Shown piece by piece: positions 8,219 to 17,467 of a stretch of DNA of 64,000 nt. The translations under genes and the position numbers were made by a program. The stretch covers positions 124,001-188,000 of the forward strand of contig NZ_JBBUTK010000001.1 in NCBI RefSeq assembly GCF_039592695.1, in the 5' to 3' direction. The notes below the pieces were generated by a model. It was not told the DNA's origin. It searched no databases and worked only from the letters and a program-made list of their open reading frames with translations. Position 1 is the stretch's first letter; every line of letters starts with the position of its first letter. Source of the DNA: Flagellimonas_A sp039592695. Lineage in GTDB: Bacteria > Bacteroidota > Bacteroidia > Flavobacteriales > Flavobacteriaceae.

Positions 8219-9340
8219 ATGAGAATCAAGTATTTGTTGCTATTGCTGATAGCACTGGTGTCTTGTTCAAAAGATGACGCTTCCAATCCTAGTTCAGCTA
8301 TTGAGACCCGTACTTTTTCCATGGGTTTTACAGCTTTTCCTTATGATAACAGTGTAGCGGCCCAACAAGAAACGTATCAGAACGTAATCGCCGACGGTGA
8401 CATCTTTTTGAGCCATTTGGACCATGGTGTGCCTTGGAATGAAGCGCTCAATGATTTGCCTTTTCCTGAAGAAGTACAGAACACCTTGGATGCCACCAAG
8501 ACTGGGTTGAATCCAAATACCAAAATTGTTTTGACAGCCACCCCCAATGACCAGACCCGAGAAAATTTGGCAATGTACTGGAACAATGATGGCACCCATC
8601 AACCCTTGCCCGTGGCTTGGCAAGACAAGACGTTCGACGACCCAGATGTGGTCACGGCCTATGTCAACTATTGCCGTCGCATCATCAATGAGGTACAACC
8701 CGATTATTTTGCCTACGGAATCGAAACCAATGCCACATTCCAAAAAGACGATACGGCTTTCGCACAGTTTTTAACCTTGGCCGATACGGTCTACGCCATA
8801 TTAAAAGCTGATTACCCCAATTTGCCGATATTTTTGACGGTACAGGATCAGTCGTTCAACAACTCAAGGGCAGAGCTGTTGGAAACCACTTCGATGTTGC
8901 TTGAGTATTCCGATTATATTGCCATCAGCACCTATCCTTTTTTATTTTATGGGGATGTTACCAGGGATGCCAATCCTGACTTGTTTGCCGATGATTGGCT
9001 TTTAGAGTTTAGGAATTTGGATGTTTCAAAACCCATGGCCATCTCAGAGACGGGCTTTTGTGCCGAAGATATGGTCATCGAGAATCTGGGAATCAACGTC
9101 AAGGGTACCGAAGAATGGCAAACGGGATACATGGATAAACTCTTTGAACATGCCAACAATCTGGAAGCCGAGTTTGTACTTTGGTTTGTGTACCGTGATT
9201 ACGATATGCTGTATGACAACACCCCAAATCCGCCAGATATCTTCAAAATATGGCGCGACAACGGACTTCTGGATGGGCAAGGAAACAAACGCCCTGCACA
9301 CATCAAGTGGTTGGAGTGGAAAGCCCTAAAGAGGGAATGA
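8219..9340 (+). CDS. Lipoprotein with glycoside-hydrolase-like barrel
   Basis: A 373-residue protein from ATG 8219. The signal ends in a lipobox (ALVSC, Cys 16) followed by SKDD, so it is a lipoprotein. The rest resembles the TIM barrels of clan GH-A enzymes such as GH53: repeating strand-helix units, YGIETN with Glu 169 (candidate acid/base) and ISETGF with Glu 277 (candidate nucleophile), and a late VLWFVYRDY strand. A role in surface or periplasmic polysaccharide degradation is plausible but the substrate is unknown; the standard NE pair at the first catalytic Glu is not seen, so the activity itself is unproven. It stands alone, convergent with the next gene. Confidence 0.75.
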   Translation: MRIKYLLLLLIALVSCSKDDASNPSSAIETRTFSMGFTAFPYDNSVAAQQETYQNVIADGDIFLSHLDHGVPWNEALNDLPFPEEVQNTLDATKTGLNPNTKIVLTATPNDQTRENLAMYWNNDGTHQPLPVAWQDKTFDDPDVVTAYVNYCRRIINEVQPDYFAYGIETNATFQKDDTAFAQFLTLADTVYAILKADYPNLPIFLTVQDQSFNNSRAELLETTSMLLEYSDYIAISTYPFLFYGDVTRDANPDLFADDWLLEFRNLDVSKPMAISETGFCAEDMVIENLGINVKGTEEWQTGYMDKLFEHANNLEAEFVLWFVYRDYDMLYDNTPNPPDIFKIWRDNGLLDGQGNKRPAHIKWLEWKALKRE

Positions 9341-9353
9341 TATTGCTGTCTTT

Positions 9354-10847
9354 TTATTCTTCATCAACCGTGAACTCACGTATCGCCTGATTGGGCTCCA
9401 TGATGTTGTAGCCCGCCCAAAACTCAGGATTGTAACGGGGCATATAGGTGGCTTCAGTGCTTTTGTCCTCTTTAAAATTTTCAAAGGTATTTTGTGAGAT
9501 CAACTCGTTTTCAAAGACAACCAGTTCCCATTTGTTGGTGTTCGCCATTTGAAAGTCAATGTTCAATCGTAGCTCGTTTTGCTTTCTACGCCCTTTTACG
9601 TTTTTGTTCTTTTCAATGACATCCAAAGGTCTGTCCATTCGAAACCAACGGCCAAAACTGAAATCCATGAATTTGATATCATATCGTCCATTGGGTAGTT
9701 TCGCAAATTGCATGGTGCCCTTGTAGAGGGTTTCGCGATAGTAAATGCCCAACAAGCGAAAATTGCGCAAGTTTTCTTGGTTTTCAAAGTCAATCCGCAT
9801 CACGGCATAATCTTCAATGTTGATGTACAATCGACCTTTGAAGTCAGCCCCGCCTTTGGGTTTGAAGTCAATCACATAAACCCCCGCATCGTCTATATCG
9901 GTGTACCCGAACAGTTCAAATTCATACTTTCGGGTTTTTTTGATGAGGTCCAATTTACTGTCCTCTTGATAAAACACCTCTTGTAAAATCTCGTCAAACA
10001 TGTGTTTTTGTCCATCGACGACCCCAGAAACGGTGTCTTTCTGTATTTCTTTCTCCACGGTTTCAGCAGCTTCCTCATCCACTTCATCCAAAAGAGAATC
10101 CACCTGTATTTTTTGACTGAAAATGCCCGATTTGATTTTTAGGTAGGAATCCGGTTTCACGTTGGCCTTGAAAATTTTTTCCATACGCTGCCCCAAATCC
10201 TCAATGGAGCTGACATCATTTTTATCGTAAAGTTCCGCAGCTTTGAGCACATTTACCTTGTAGGCGTTGTCGATTTTGTAGAAATCGCCCAAAACTTCCG
10301 TATAGTGGTATGAATTACGGGGAATGGCCCGCCCGATACTGTCAATCAACGCTTTGTTCAATTCTTTGATGGAGGACTTTTCAAACCCCAAGTCCACTTT
10401 TTCAACATTCCCAAAGACGGATTGCCTAAGAAAATAGCGTTGTTTAATAGGTTGGTTGTTCACGTTTTGCGGAAGTCGGTCTTTCATACGTTCGATGATT
10501 TCATCCACGTCAAGTTCTTCGTCAAACACATAGACCCCACTCAATTTGATGGCCTTGGGTTTGAGCAGAACGATGCTGTCTTGAAGCTGCGTCAAAGTAA
10601 AACCTGTTTTTTCATAGCCCATGCTTGAGATATAAATACTGTCTAAAACCTGCTCTCCATCCAAAATAAAACTGAATCGACCCTCTTCATTGGTGATGAC
10701 GCCTTGATTTTCGTCATACTGCACCGTGGCGTAAGGGATACCTTTTTTGCTCTTGGCATCGATTAAACGTGAAGAATAGGTCTGTGCAGATAGACAACTA
10801 CAGGAAATCAAAACAAATACAAACTGAAATAATGAATGGTGTCTCAT
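9354..10847 (-). CDS. Exported carboxypeptidase-like regulatory domain protein
   Basis: A 497-residue protein with an N-terminal signal peptide ending CSCLSAQ. Residues about 22-110 form the CarboxypepD_reg-like beta-sandwich (GIPYATVQYDENQGVITNEEGRFSF) common in Bacteroidetes envelope proteins. The remainder, with YVIDFKPKGGADFKGRLYINIEDYAVMRIDFE, is the beta-rich region usually found after this domain. Location would be periplasm or outer membrane; no catalytic residues are recognised. It is convergent with the lipoprotein gene at 8219 and appears to be a single-gene unit. Confidence 0.75.
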   Translation of the reverse strand: MRHHSLFQFVFVLISCSCLSAQTYSSRLIDAKSKKGIPYATVQYDENQGVITNEEGRFSFILDGEQVLDSIYISSMGYEKTGFTLTQLQDSIVLLKPKAIKLSGVYVFDEELDVDEIIERMKDRLPQNVNNQPIKQRYFLRQSVFGNVEKVDLGFEKSSIKELNKALIDSIGRAIPRNSYHYTEVLGDFYKIDNAYKVNVLKAAELYDKNDVSSIEDLGQRMEKIFKANVKPDSYLKIKSGIFSQKIQVDSLLDEVDEEAAETVEKEIQKDTVSGVVDGQKHMFDEILQEVFYQEDSKLDLIKKTRKYEFELFGYTDIDDAGVYVIDFKPKGGADFKGRLYINIEDYAVMRIDFENQENLRNFRLLGIYYRETLYKGTMQFAKLPNGRYDIKFMDFSFGRWFRMDRPLDVIEKNKNVKGRRKQNELRLNIDFQMANTNKWELVVFENELISQNTFENFKEDKSTEATYMPRYNPEFWAGYNIMEPNQAIREFTVDEE

Positions 10848-10952
10848 TTTTTAGAATTGAAGGCTCTTATGTAAAGACTGTTTTTCTTACATGAAGGTTG
10901 CTTTATGTTGAGACGAATTTTTCTAAAGATTGTTTCAAAGTATTATCAAAAG

Positions 10953-12377
10953 TTAGGTGTTGGAGATGTTTTTGATCATTCCGTTGAAAATAAAATAATG
11001 AAAAGGCAATACGCTGTACCAATACAGCCGACCCTTCAAGCCTTTGGGTCGAAAAGTGGCAATTTGGTGAAGTACATTATCATCATCGATTTTAAACTCT
11101 AACCAAGCTTCGCCGGGCAACCGCATCTCAGCAAACAGCAGCAATCGACTCGCCTTGCGGTCGGCCAACAGCACGCGCCAAAAATCGAGGGCGTCGCCCG
11201 GAAAGATTTTATCAGGATGTGTTCTACCGCGACGCAATCCCGGGCCACCATTTAACTTGTCCAAGAATCCACGGATTTTCCAAAGCCAACTGCCATAGTA
11301 CCAGCCAGTTTCACCACCAATGCGCCAAATGTTTTCCAGCGTTTTTTCTTTGTCATCGACCTTGACAGACTGCATATCTTTGAGTACGCCATATTTGGGC
11401 ACTTGTATATACTTTTCCAAATCTTCTTTGACTTGACCGCTGGCAATGCTATCCTTCCAACTGCTGACGACCAAGTTCTGCTCGATTTTTTTAAAGGCCA
11501 TATCAATAGCCTGCTCGTAGGTATGGGGCTTGATGTCCAGCAATTGCTGTAGGCGATTGTCTTTGGCGATGACCTCTGTTTTCATACTGTCTACCAAGTT
11601 CATGGCCAATTTATAGGAAGTTGAGGTAACAAAATAGAGCCAGTACGAAGAAAGCTTGGGCGTCATCACGGGTACGGTGAAAATCCAGTTTTTAAAACCG
11701 CGCACTTTGGCATATTTGTGTAGCATATCTTTGTAAGTGAGCACATCAGGGCCTCCAATGTCAAATGACTGGTCGTATGTTTCTTCGTTGCCCAAAACCC
11801 CGGTCAAAAAGGCAATCACGTCACGAATGGCAATGGGCTGGGTTTTGGTGAGCACCCATTTTGGGGTGATCATTACGGGCAATTTTTCACAGAGGTCACG
11901 GATGATTTCAAAAGAGGAACTTCCCGAACCTACAATGATACCAGCTCGAAGCACAGTCAAATGAAAATCACCTTCGTAAAGAATTTCCTCTACTTTTTTT
12001 CGTGAGGAAAGGTGTTTGGATAGCTCCTCATTGTTGACAATGCCGCTCAAATAAATCACCTGTTCAACAGTCGTGTTTTTGATGTATCGGTTAAATTTTT
12101 TGGCCGCTTTGGCTTCCTTCTCATCAAAATCTGAAGTCGAGGAACTCATGGAGTGTATCAGGTAGTAAGCGGCATCAATGTCTTTGGGGATGGGATTTTC
12201 ATCCAACTCCTCCAGAAAGTCAATTTCGATGATCGTTACCTTTTGCTTGGTCTCCTTATCGATGGAAAGTCGGTTGGCATCACGAACTGCACAGACTACC
12301 TCGTGCTTGAGTTCAAGCAACTTTTGCAGCAAACGCATACCTATATAGCCATTGGCGCCCGTGAGAAGGATTTTCAT
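10953..12377 (-). CDS. SDR-family NAD(P)-binding protein with DUF2867 C-terminus
   Basis: A 474-residue two-part protein. The N-terminus is an extended/atypical SDR Rossmann domain with the nucleotide motif GANGYIG (residues 7-13). The C-terminal third, starting about GWYYGSWLWKIRGFLDKLNGG, matches DUF2867, with the LRRGRTHPDKIFPGDALDFWRV block. The usual Tyr-x3-Lys catalytic pair is not evident, as in many such NmrA/ComplexI-30K-like proteins, so it may bind a nucleotide and sense or modify lipids or quinones. It probably lies downstream of the small gene at 12530 on the same strand, with a 152-bp gap holding an imperfect inverted repeat. Confidence 0.8.
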   Translation of the reverse strand: MKILLTGANGYIGMRLLQKLLELKHEVVCAVRDANRLSIDKETKQKVTIIEIDFLEELDENPIPKDIDAAYYLIHSMSSSTSDFDEKEAKAAKKFNRYIKNTTVEQVIYLSGIVNNEELSKHLSSRKKVEEILYEGDFHLTVLRAGIIVGSGSSSFEIIRDLCEKLPVMITPKWVLTKTQPIAIRDVIAFLTGVLGNEETYDQSFDIGGPDVLTYKDMLHKYAKVRGFKNWIFTVPVMTPKLSSYWLYFVTSTSYKLAMNLVDSMKTEVIAKDNRLQQLLDIKPHTYEQAIDMAFKKIEQNLVVSSWKDSIASGQVKEDLEKYIQVPKYGVLKDMQSVKVDDKEKTLENIWRIGGETGWYYGSWLWKIRGFLDKLNGGPGLRRGRTHPDKIFPGDALDFWRVLLADRKASRLLLFAEMRLPGEAWLEFKIDDDNVLHQIATFRPKGLKGRLYWYSVLPFHYFIFNGMIKNISNT

Positions 12378-12529
12378 TTTTTAGATGTAAGAATCGAGAT
12401 GTTAGACATGAGATGATAAGTGTAAAATCAAGTTTTGTTGTAACTCATTATGATTAAATGTTTTATAGGAAGCTTTGTATCCACTTAAAAACTGTCTCAT
12501 ATCTTGTGTCTAACTTCAAACATCTAATT

Positions 12530-12955
12530 CTATAAATCCTCAATGGAAGTAGGCGAATTATCCGCTTTATAGCCCAATAATTTTTTAAAGAATTTCTGAA
12601 CCGCTTTGGTGTCTGACAATACCTTGATGAAATACTGGTCTCTGTAGACAGAATAGATCGCCATATCACCTTTATAAATGGTGAGTTTGTAGTAGGGGAT
12701 TATCAATGCGTACGATTCCAACAGTGAGCGAAAGCCCACGATAATGCCCTTTGGGCGCATTTCAATGTTGCAATAATCCCTGTTGTTGTCCAATATCAGT
12801 AGGTTGCGTATTTCAACGCTTGCTTCGGTGATGACCATTCGCGGAGAGCCTATACCTCCCATTTTGATACGTTCTTTCAGCGTGAAGGGTTTGCCGACTT
12901 CGGTTTCTATCTTTTCTTTGACTTTTTTGTCGTTATAAGAGACGTTCAATAGCAT
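12530..12955 (-). CDS. Conserved-looking hypothetical protein, 141 aa
   Basis: Not recognised. The protein is soluble, with no signal peptide or membrane segment, and consists of a basic N-terminal half (KEKIETEVGKPFTLKERIKMGGIGSP) and a beta-rich middle (IVGFRSLLESYALIIPYYKLTIYKGDMAIYSVY). The pattern suggests a small alpha/beta domain with a PH-like or YcxB-like feel, but I cannot name a family. It starts one base beyond the stop of the VOC gene, so the two are almost certainly co-transcribed. Confidence 0.7.
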   Translation of the reverse strand: MLLNVSYNDKKVKEKIETEVGKPFTLKERIKMGGIGSPRMVITEASVEIRNLLILDNNRDYCNIEMRPKGIIVGFRSLLESYALIIPYYKLTIYKGDMAIYSVYRDQYFIKVLSDTKAVQKFFKKLLGYKADNSPTSIEDL

Positions 12956-12956
12956 T

Positions 12957-13310
12957 TCAAAGACTTTGTCCGAATTTAATCATGTTCCCGTCACTGTCCA
13001 AAACGGCAAATTCTCGCATACCCCAAGGTTGGTCTTTCAAAGGTCCGTTTGGGTGCACAACACCGCTTGCTTTCATTTCTTCATAGAGTCCGTCCACATC
13101 TTCTACATGAATATAGCAGCTTGTGTTCTCAGGAAAGATTTTGTTATTGCATTTCCAAAAATGCACATCCACCTTATCACGGCCAATGACAGCATAGTTT
13201 TCATCTTTCCAACCCACTTTATCAAATCCCATTTTCTGCTGGTAAAAAGCTACCGTTTTAAAGATATCGAGAGATGCCAAAACAGGTACGGCACGTTGTA
13301 AATGTTCCAT
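12957..13310 (-). CDS. VOC-family (glyoxalase/bleomycin-resistance fold) protein
   Basis: A 117-residue single-domain vicinal-oxygen-chelate protein: RAVPVLASLDIFKTVAFYQQKMGFDKVG at the N-terminus, CYIHVEDVDGLYEEMKASGV in the middle, and WGMREFAVLDSDGNMIKFGQSL at the C-terminus, all standard for this fold. Members include glyoxalases, dioxygenases and antibiotic-binding proteins; the specific role cannot be read. Its upstream region (13311-13404) is shared with the divergent argS promoter. Confidence 0.82.
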   Translation of the reverse strand: MEHLQRAVPVLASLDIFKTVAFYQQKMGFDKVGWKDENYAVIGRDKVDVHFWKCNNKIFPENTSCYIHVEDVDGLYEEMKASGVVHPNGPLKDQPWGMREFAVLDSDGNMIKFGQSL

Positions 13311-13375
13311 CGAATACTTTTGCTTAAAAATAAGATTACAGGCGTATTCGGGTTCTTAATCTTGTCATAAAAACG

Positions 13376-13383
13376 TAGTTTTG
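13376..13383 (+). promoter_or_regulatory. -7 promoter box of argS (TAGTTTTG)
   Basis: Exact match to the Bacteroidetes -7 element TAnnTTTG, 21 bp before the argS ATG at 13405. The upstream -33 region has only a weak TTC at 13353-13355. The box contains the TTG at 13381, which therefore cannot be the translation start. Confidence 0.55.
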
Positions 13384-13404
13384 CCCCTTGAAAATGGCAT
13401 TTTA

Positions 13405-15183
13405 ATGGAGTTGCAAAAGATTCTGGAAGAAAAAGTAAAAGAAGCCGTAAAATCTATTTATAGCGCAGATTTACCAACTGCGGAGTTTCAGCCCACTCGC
13501 AAGGATTTTGAGGGTGATGTCACCGTGGTCGTTTTTCCGATGCTGAAGGTGGTGAAGGGCAACCCCGTGGAAATCGGTACCCAAATCGGGGACTTTCTTC
13601 AGACCAATGTGGCTGAGGTTGGCAAATTCAACGTGGTCAAGGGCTTTTTGAACCTCGTGGTGGCAGATAGCTATTATCTCGATTTTTTCAATTCCATCCA
13701 TGGCAAACAAAATTTTGGCTATCAAGAACCGAATTCGAAAGATGCCATCATGGTCGAATATTCTTCGCCCAACACCAACAAACCGTTGCATTTGGGGCAT
13801 ATCAGAAACAATCTGTTGGGGTATTCCGTAGCGGAAATTTTGAAAGCGGCAGGACATAAAGTGTACAAAACGCAAATCATCAATGACCGTGGCATCCATA
13901 TCTGTAAAAGTATGTTGGCCTGGCAGCTATTTGGAGAGGGAGAGACTCCTGAATCATCGGGATTGAAAGGCGACCATTTGGTGGGAAAGTATTATGTGGA
14001 ATTTGATAAAGCCTATAAAGCGCAAGTAGAAAATCTGGTTTCAGAGGGCATCGACAGAAAAACTGCTGAGAAGGAAGCTCCATTATTGGTGGAAGCCCAA
14101 GAAATGCTTCGAAAATGGGAAGCTGGCGACCCTGAAACCGTTGCCCTTTGGAAAAACATGAACGGTTGGGTGTATGAAGGTTTCGACACCACCTATAAAA
14201 ACTTGGGCGTTGATTTTGACAAACTGTATTACGAAAGTGACACCTATTTGCTGGGCCGTGAGGTGGTCGAAGATGGACTCCAAAAAGGCGTGTTCTACAA
14301 AAAAGGGGACGGTAGCGTTTGGATTGATCTGACCGATGAAGGATTGGATGAAAAAATTGTGCTTCGGGCCGATGGCACCGCGGTGTACATGACCCAAGAT
14401 ATCGGTACGGCCATACAACGGGTCAATGATTTTCCCGATATCAACGGTATGGTCTACACGGTGGGCAATGAGCAGGACTACCATTTTAAGGTGCTGTTTC
14501 TCATCCTTAAAAAATTAGGGTATTCATGGGCTGAAAAATTGTACCATTTGAGTTATGGCATGGTTGATTTGCCTTCCGGCAAAATGAAAAGTAGGGAGGG
14601 TACAGTGGTCGATGCCGATGATCTTATCAGTAACATGGAAGAGACTGCCGCTGAAATTTCTCAAGAATTGGGTAAATTGGAAGGCTATTCCAAAGAAGAA
14701 AAACAACAACTCTACCGAACCATTGGGCTGGGAGCGTTAAAATATTACATCTTAAAAGTAGACCCCAAAAAACGTATTCTTTTCAATCCCGAAGAGTCTG
14801 TGGATTTTCAGGGCAATACGGGGCCATTCATACAATACACCTATGCGCGGATTCAATCCATTTTGCGAAAAGCCAATAATGTCAGGTTGAGCGCAGTCGA
14901 AACCTCGATAGGATTGCATCAAAAAGAAAAAGAGTTGTTAAAACAAATCCAATTATTTCCTGAAACGGTGCAATTGGCTGCCGAGAATTATAGTCCAGCT
15001 TTGATTGCCAATTACGTCTATGATTTGGTCAAGGAATTCAATTCGTTCTACCAACAAGTGTCCATTTTGGGTGAGGAAGATAAAACCAAACGAAACTTTC
15101 GGGTTCTCCTCTCCAAAAAAGTGGGTGAGGTGATTCGCGATGCGTTTCGGTTGTTTGGTATTGATGTACCTGAAAGGATGTAG
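13405..15183 (+). CDS. argS: Arginine--tRNA ligase
   Basis: A 592-residue class I aminoacyl-tRNA synthetase. It has the N-terminal arginyl-tRNA-synthetase add-domain (residues about 5-90), the HIGH-type signature NTNKPLHLGHIRNN, and the KMSKS-like loop GKMKSREGTVV, followed by the DALR-type anticodon-binding C-terminus starting near PFIQYTYARIQSILRKA. It charges tRNA-Arg using ATP. ATG 13405 is chosen because the longer frame would start inside the promoter box. It probably forms its own transcription unit; the transporter downstream has a palindrome-rich leader. Confidence 0.96.
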   Translation: MELQKILEEKVKEAVKSIYSADLPTAEFQPTRKDFEGDVTVVVFPMLKVVKGNPVEIGTQIGDFLQTNVAEVGKFNVVKGFLNLVVADSYYLDFFNSIHGKQNFGYQEPNSKDAIMVEYSSPNTNKPLHLGHIRNNLLGYSVAEILKAAGHKVYKTQIINDRGIHICKSMLAWQLFGEGETPESSGLKGDHLVGKYYVEFDKAYKAQVENLVSEGIDRKTAEKEAPLLVEAQEMLRKWEAGDPETVALWKNMNGWVYEGFDTTYKNLGVDFDKLYYESDTYLLGREVVEDGLQKGVFYKKGDGSVWIDLTDEGLDEKIVLRADGTAVYMTQDIGTAIQRVNDFPDINGMVYTVGNEQDYHFKVLFLILKKLGYSWAEKLYHLSYGMVDLPSGKMKSREGTVVDADDLISNMEETAAEISQELGKLEGYSKEEKQQLYRTIGLGALKYYILKVDPKKRILFNPEESVDFQGNTGPFIQYTYARIQSILRKANNVRLSAVETSIGLHQKEKELLKQIQLFPETVQLAAENYSPALIANYVYDLVKEFNSFYQQVSILGEEDKTKRNFRVLLSKKVGEVIRDAFRLFGIDVPERM

Positions 15184-15197
15184 CCTAAGATAATATA

Positions 15198-15251
15198 GCA
15201 GCATTGTACAATGCTGCAAATCATCTATATTGTAGCAACCATTCTACAATA
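15198..15251. promoter_or_regulatory. Two inverted repeats in the leader of the SLC12-like transporter gene
   Basis: A perfect 20-bp palindrome spans 15198-15217, with half-site GCAGCATTGT. A second inverted repeat follows: TATTGTAG (15228-15235), 8-base loop, CTACAATA (15244-15251), ending 3 bp before the ATG. Both share the core ATTGTA/TACAAT. They could be operators for one regulator, or the first could be an argS terminator, although no T tract follows. The second could mask the ribosome-binding region in RNA. Confidence 0.45.
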
Positions 15252-15254
15252 ACG

Positions 15255-17444
15255 ATGCAGGCTCAAGAGTCAATACTCAAGAAATTCGGAACCTTTGGCG
15301 GTGTGTTCACACCGACCTTGCTGACCATTTTAGGGGTCATCATGTATTTGCGAATGGGCTGGGTCGTTGGCAATGCCGGTCTGCTGGGGGCATGGCTTAT
15401 TATCATCATATCTTTTCTGATAACCTTGTGTACGGCGCTTTCAATGTCGGCGATCACCACAAACATACGTATCGGGGCAGGGGGAGCCTATGCCATCATA
15501 TCGCAGGCACTGGGTCTCGAGGTTGGCGGAAGTCTCGGAATACCCCGATATATATCGCAGGGGTTGGCTGTAACCATGTATATTTTTGGTTTTAGGGAGG
15601 GATGGTTGGGCATATTTCCCGGCCATGATCCTTTTTTGGTCGATATCATAACCTTTGCGATACTGATTACCATTGCCTATATCAGTGCTGATCTGGCCAT
15701 CAAAACACAGTTTTTTATTATGGTGGTCATCATACTGTCGTTGATTTCCATTGTATTGGCAGCGTACCACGGATCCATGTACCTTCCAACAGAAGATGCT
15801 CTTAGATGGGGTACTTTTAAAGGGTCGCCAGAGAATAATTTTAGCGGCAGCAGTTTTTGGATAGTATTTGCCGTGTTTTTTCCAGCAGCGACGGGCATAA
15901 TGGCGGGGGCCAATATGTCGGGTGAATTGAAGAATCCCAAAAAAAGCATCCCGCAAGGAACTTTATGGGCCATCGGGGTAAGTTTTGTTATTTATATGCT
16001 TTTAGCCTATTGGTTGGCACGCTCTGCCTCTGAGGAAGAACTGATTTCAAACTACAACATCATCATTGACAAATCATATTTTGGACCACTTGTGATTGCC
16101 GGTATTCTAGGTGCTACATTTTCATCGGCCTTGGCTTCCATTGTCGGATCGTCTCGAATACTATTTGCGATGGGCGAACACAAAGTGTTGCCCTATTCAA
16201 AATTCCTTTCAGGGCAGAGTGCCAATGGGCAACCCAGAAATGCCATGTTGGTCACGGGGATTATGATTTTCGCAACGATGTTGCTTCGAGAGCTTAATGC
16301 CGTGGCCCCTTTGGTGACCCTGTTTTTCTTGATAACCTATGCAATGATCAATATTGTGGTCATCATTGAACAGCGATTGGGGTTGATCAGTTATCGTCCT
16401 ATTTTCAAGGTGAACAAATGGATTCCTTGGATAGGGTTGTTTTCCTCCGTCTTGGCAATGTTCATCATCAATCCGACCATCAGTTTGGTTTCTATCGTCA
16501 TTGTTTTTGTCGTGTATTGGTTTCTGTCACGGCAAAACTTGGAAACCCCTTTTGAAGATGTACGTTCAGGCTTATTCGTGTCATTCGCCGAGTGGGCTGC
16601 CAAGCATACCTGGGGTATGAAAAGTATGCAACAACGGGCCTGGAAACCCAATCTTATGGTACCCGTTAGGGACATCAACGGCGCGAAGGGCAATTTTCAG
16701 TTTCTACGGAATATTGCTGCGCCCAAGGGTTCAATCAATTTATTGGGCATAGCATCTACCGAGAACAATGCGTTTGTGAATGAACTGACCTCGCTTTCAG
16801 AATCTTTTCGCCTTAAGGGAGTGTTTTCATCATGGACCGTCATTCACACTGATGATTTTGCGAAGGGAGTGAATTATGGTAATCAGGCCTTGCGCGGTGC
16901 TTTTTTTAGGCCAAATATCGTATTTCTGAACTTGCAGCAACACGATGATTATGAAACCGAAATTAGACCGGTAATCAAAGAATGCATACGTCTGGAAATA
17001 GGAGTGCTTTTATTTTCAGCACACCCGACTGCCTTATTGGGGCAACGGAATTTAATCAATGTTTGGGTAAGCGATAGAAGAGGCAATTGGGAGCTTGGTT
17101 GGGACATAGGCAGTCTTGATCTATCTACTTTAATTGCCTATAAATTAAAAAAGAATTGGGATGCCCGTATTCGTATCATTACAGTAATCTCTAATGCCGA
17201 GGAAGAGGAAAATGCAAACAATTTTTTGAAATCTTTGATAAGCCTTGCCAGATTGCCCGAGACCTTTATAGAAGTATATGTGGGTAATTTCAGGGAAATC
17301 GTTCAGGCTGTCCCTCGGGCCGATTTGAACATTTTTGGGATGGATGAGAATTTTAAGGTCGAATTCGTCAAAGAAATGATCGACAAGACCAACAGTTCCT
17401 GCCTTTTTGTGAAAGATTCAGGGCACGAAAGTATTTTGGCCTAG
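15255..17444 (+). CDS. APC-superfamily transporter, Na-K-Cl cotransporter (SLC12)-like
   Basis: A 729-residue membrane protein from ATG 15255. About twelve hydrophobic segments cover residues 15-440, opening with GTFGGVFTPTLLTILGVIMYLRMGWVVGNAG, the typical start of cation-chloride cotransporters, and containing FFPAATGIMAGANMSGELKNPKKSIP. The last 250 residues form a soluble cytoplasmic domain, as in SLC12 proteins. Bacterial members are poorly characterised; ion or amino acid transport is likely but the substrate is unknown. It follows argS and converges on the TonB-receptor gene with 23 bp between the two ends. Confidence 0.85.
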   Translation: MQAQESILKKFGTFGGVFTPTLLTILGVIMYLRMGWVVGNAGLLGAWLIIIISFLITLCTALSMSAITTNIRIGAGGAYAIISQALGLEVGGSLGIPRYISQGLAVTMYIFGFREGWLGIFPGHDPFLVDIITFAILITIAYISADLAIKTQFFIMVVIILSLISIVLAAYHGSMYLPTEDALRWGTFKGSPENNFSGSSFWIVFAVFFPAATGIMAGANMSGELKNPKKSIPQGTLWAIGVSFVIYMLLAYWLARSASEEELISNYNIIIDKSYFGPLVIAGILGATFSSALASIVGSSRILFAMGEHKVLPYSKFLSGQSANGQPRNAMLVTGIMIFATMLLRELNAVAPLVTLFFLITYAMINIVVIIEQRLGLISYRPIFKVNKWIPWIGLFSSVLAMFIINPTISLVSIVIVFVVYWFLSRQNLETPFEDVRSGLFVSFAEWAAKHTWGMKSMQQRAWKPNLMVPVRDINGAKGNFQFLRNIAAPKGSINLLGIASTENNAFVNELTSLSESFRLKGVFSSWTVIHTDDFAKGVNYGNQALRGAFFRPNIVFLNLQQHDDYETEIRPVIKECIRLEIGVLLFSAHPTALLGQRNLINVWVSDRRGNWELGWDIGSLDLSTLIAYKLKKNWDARIRIITVISNAEEEENANNFLKSLISLARLPETFIEVYVGNFREIVQAVPRADLNIFGMDENFKVEFVKEMIDKTNSSCLFVKDSGHESILA

Positions 17445-17467
17445 TTTTTCAGTGTGAAATTACTGAC

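Noticed and set aside
15441..15956. 171-codon reverse frame over the transporter gene
   Set aside because: Shadow of a well-supported membrane protein gene.
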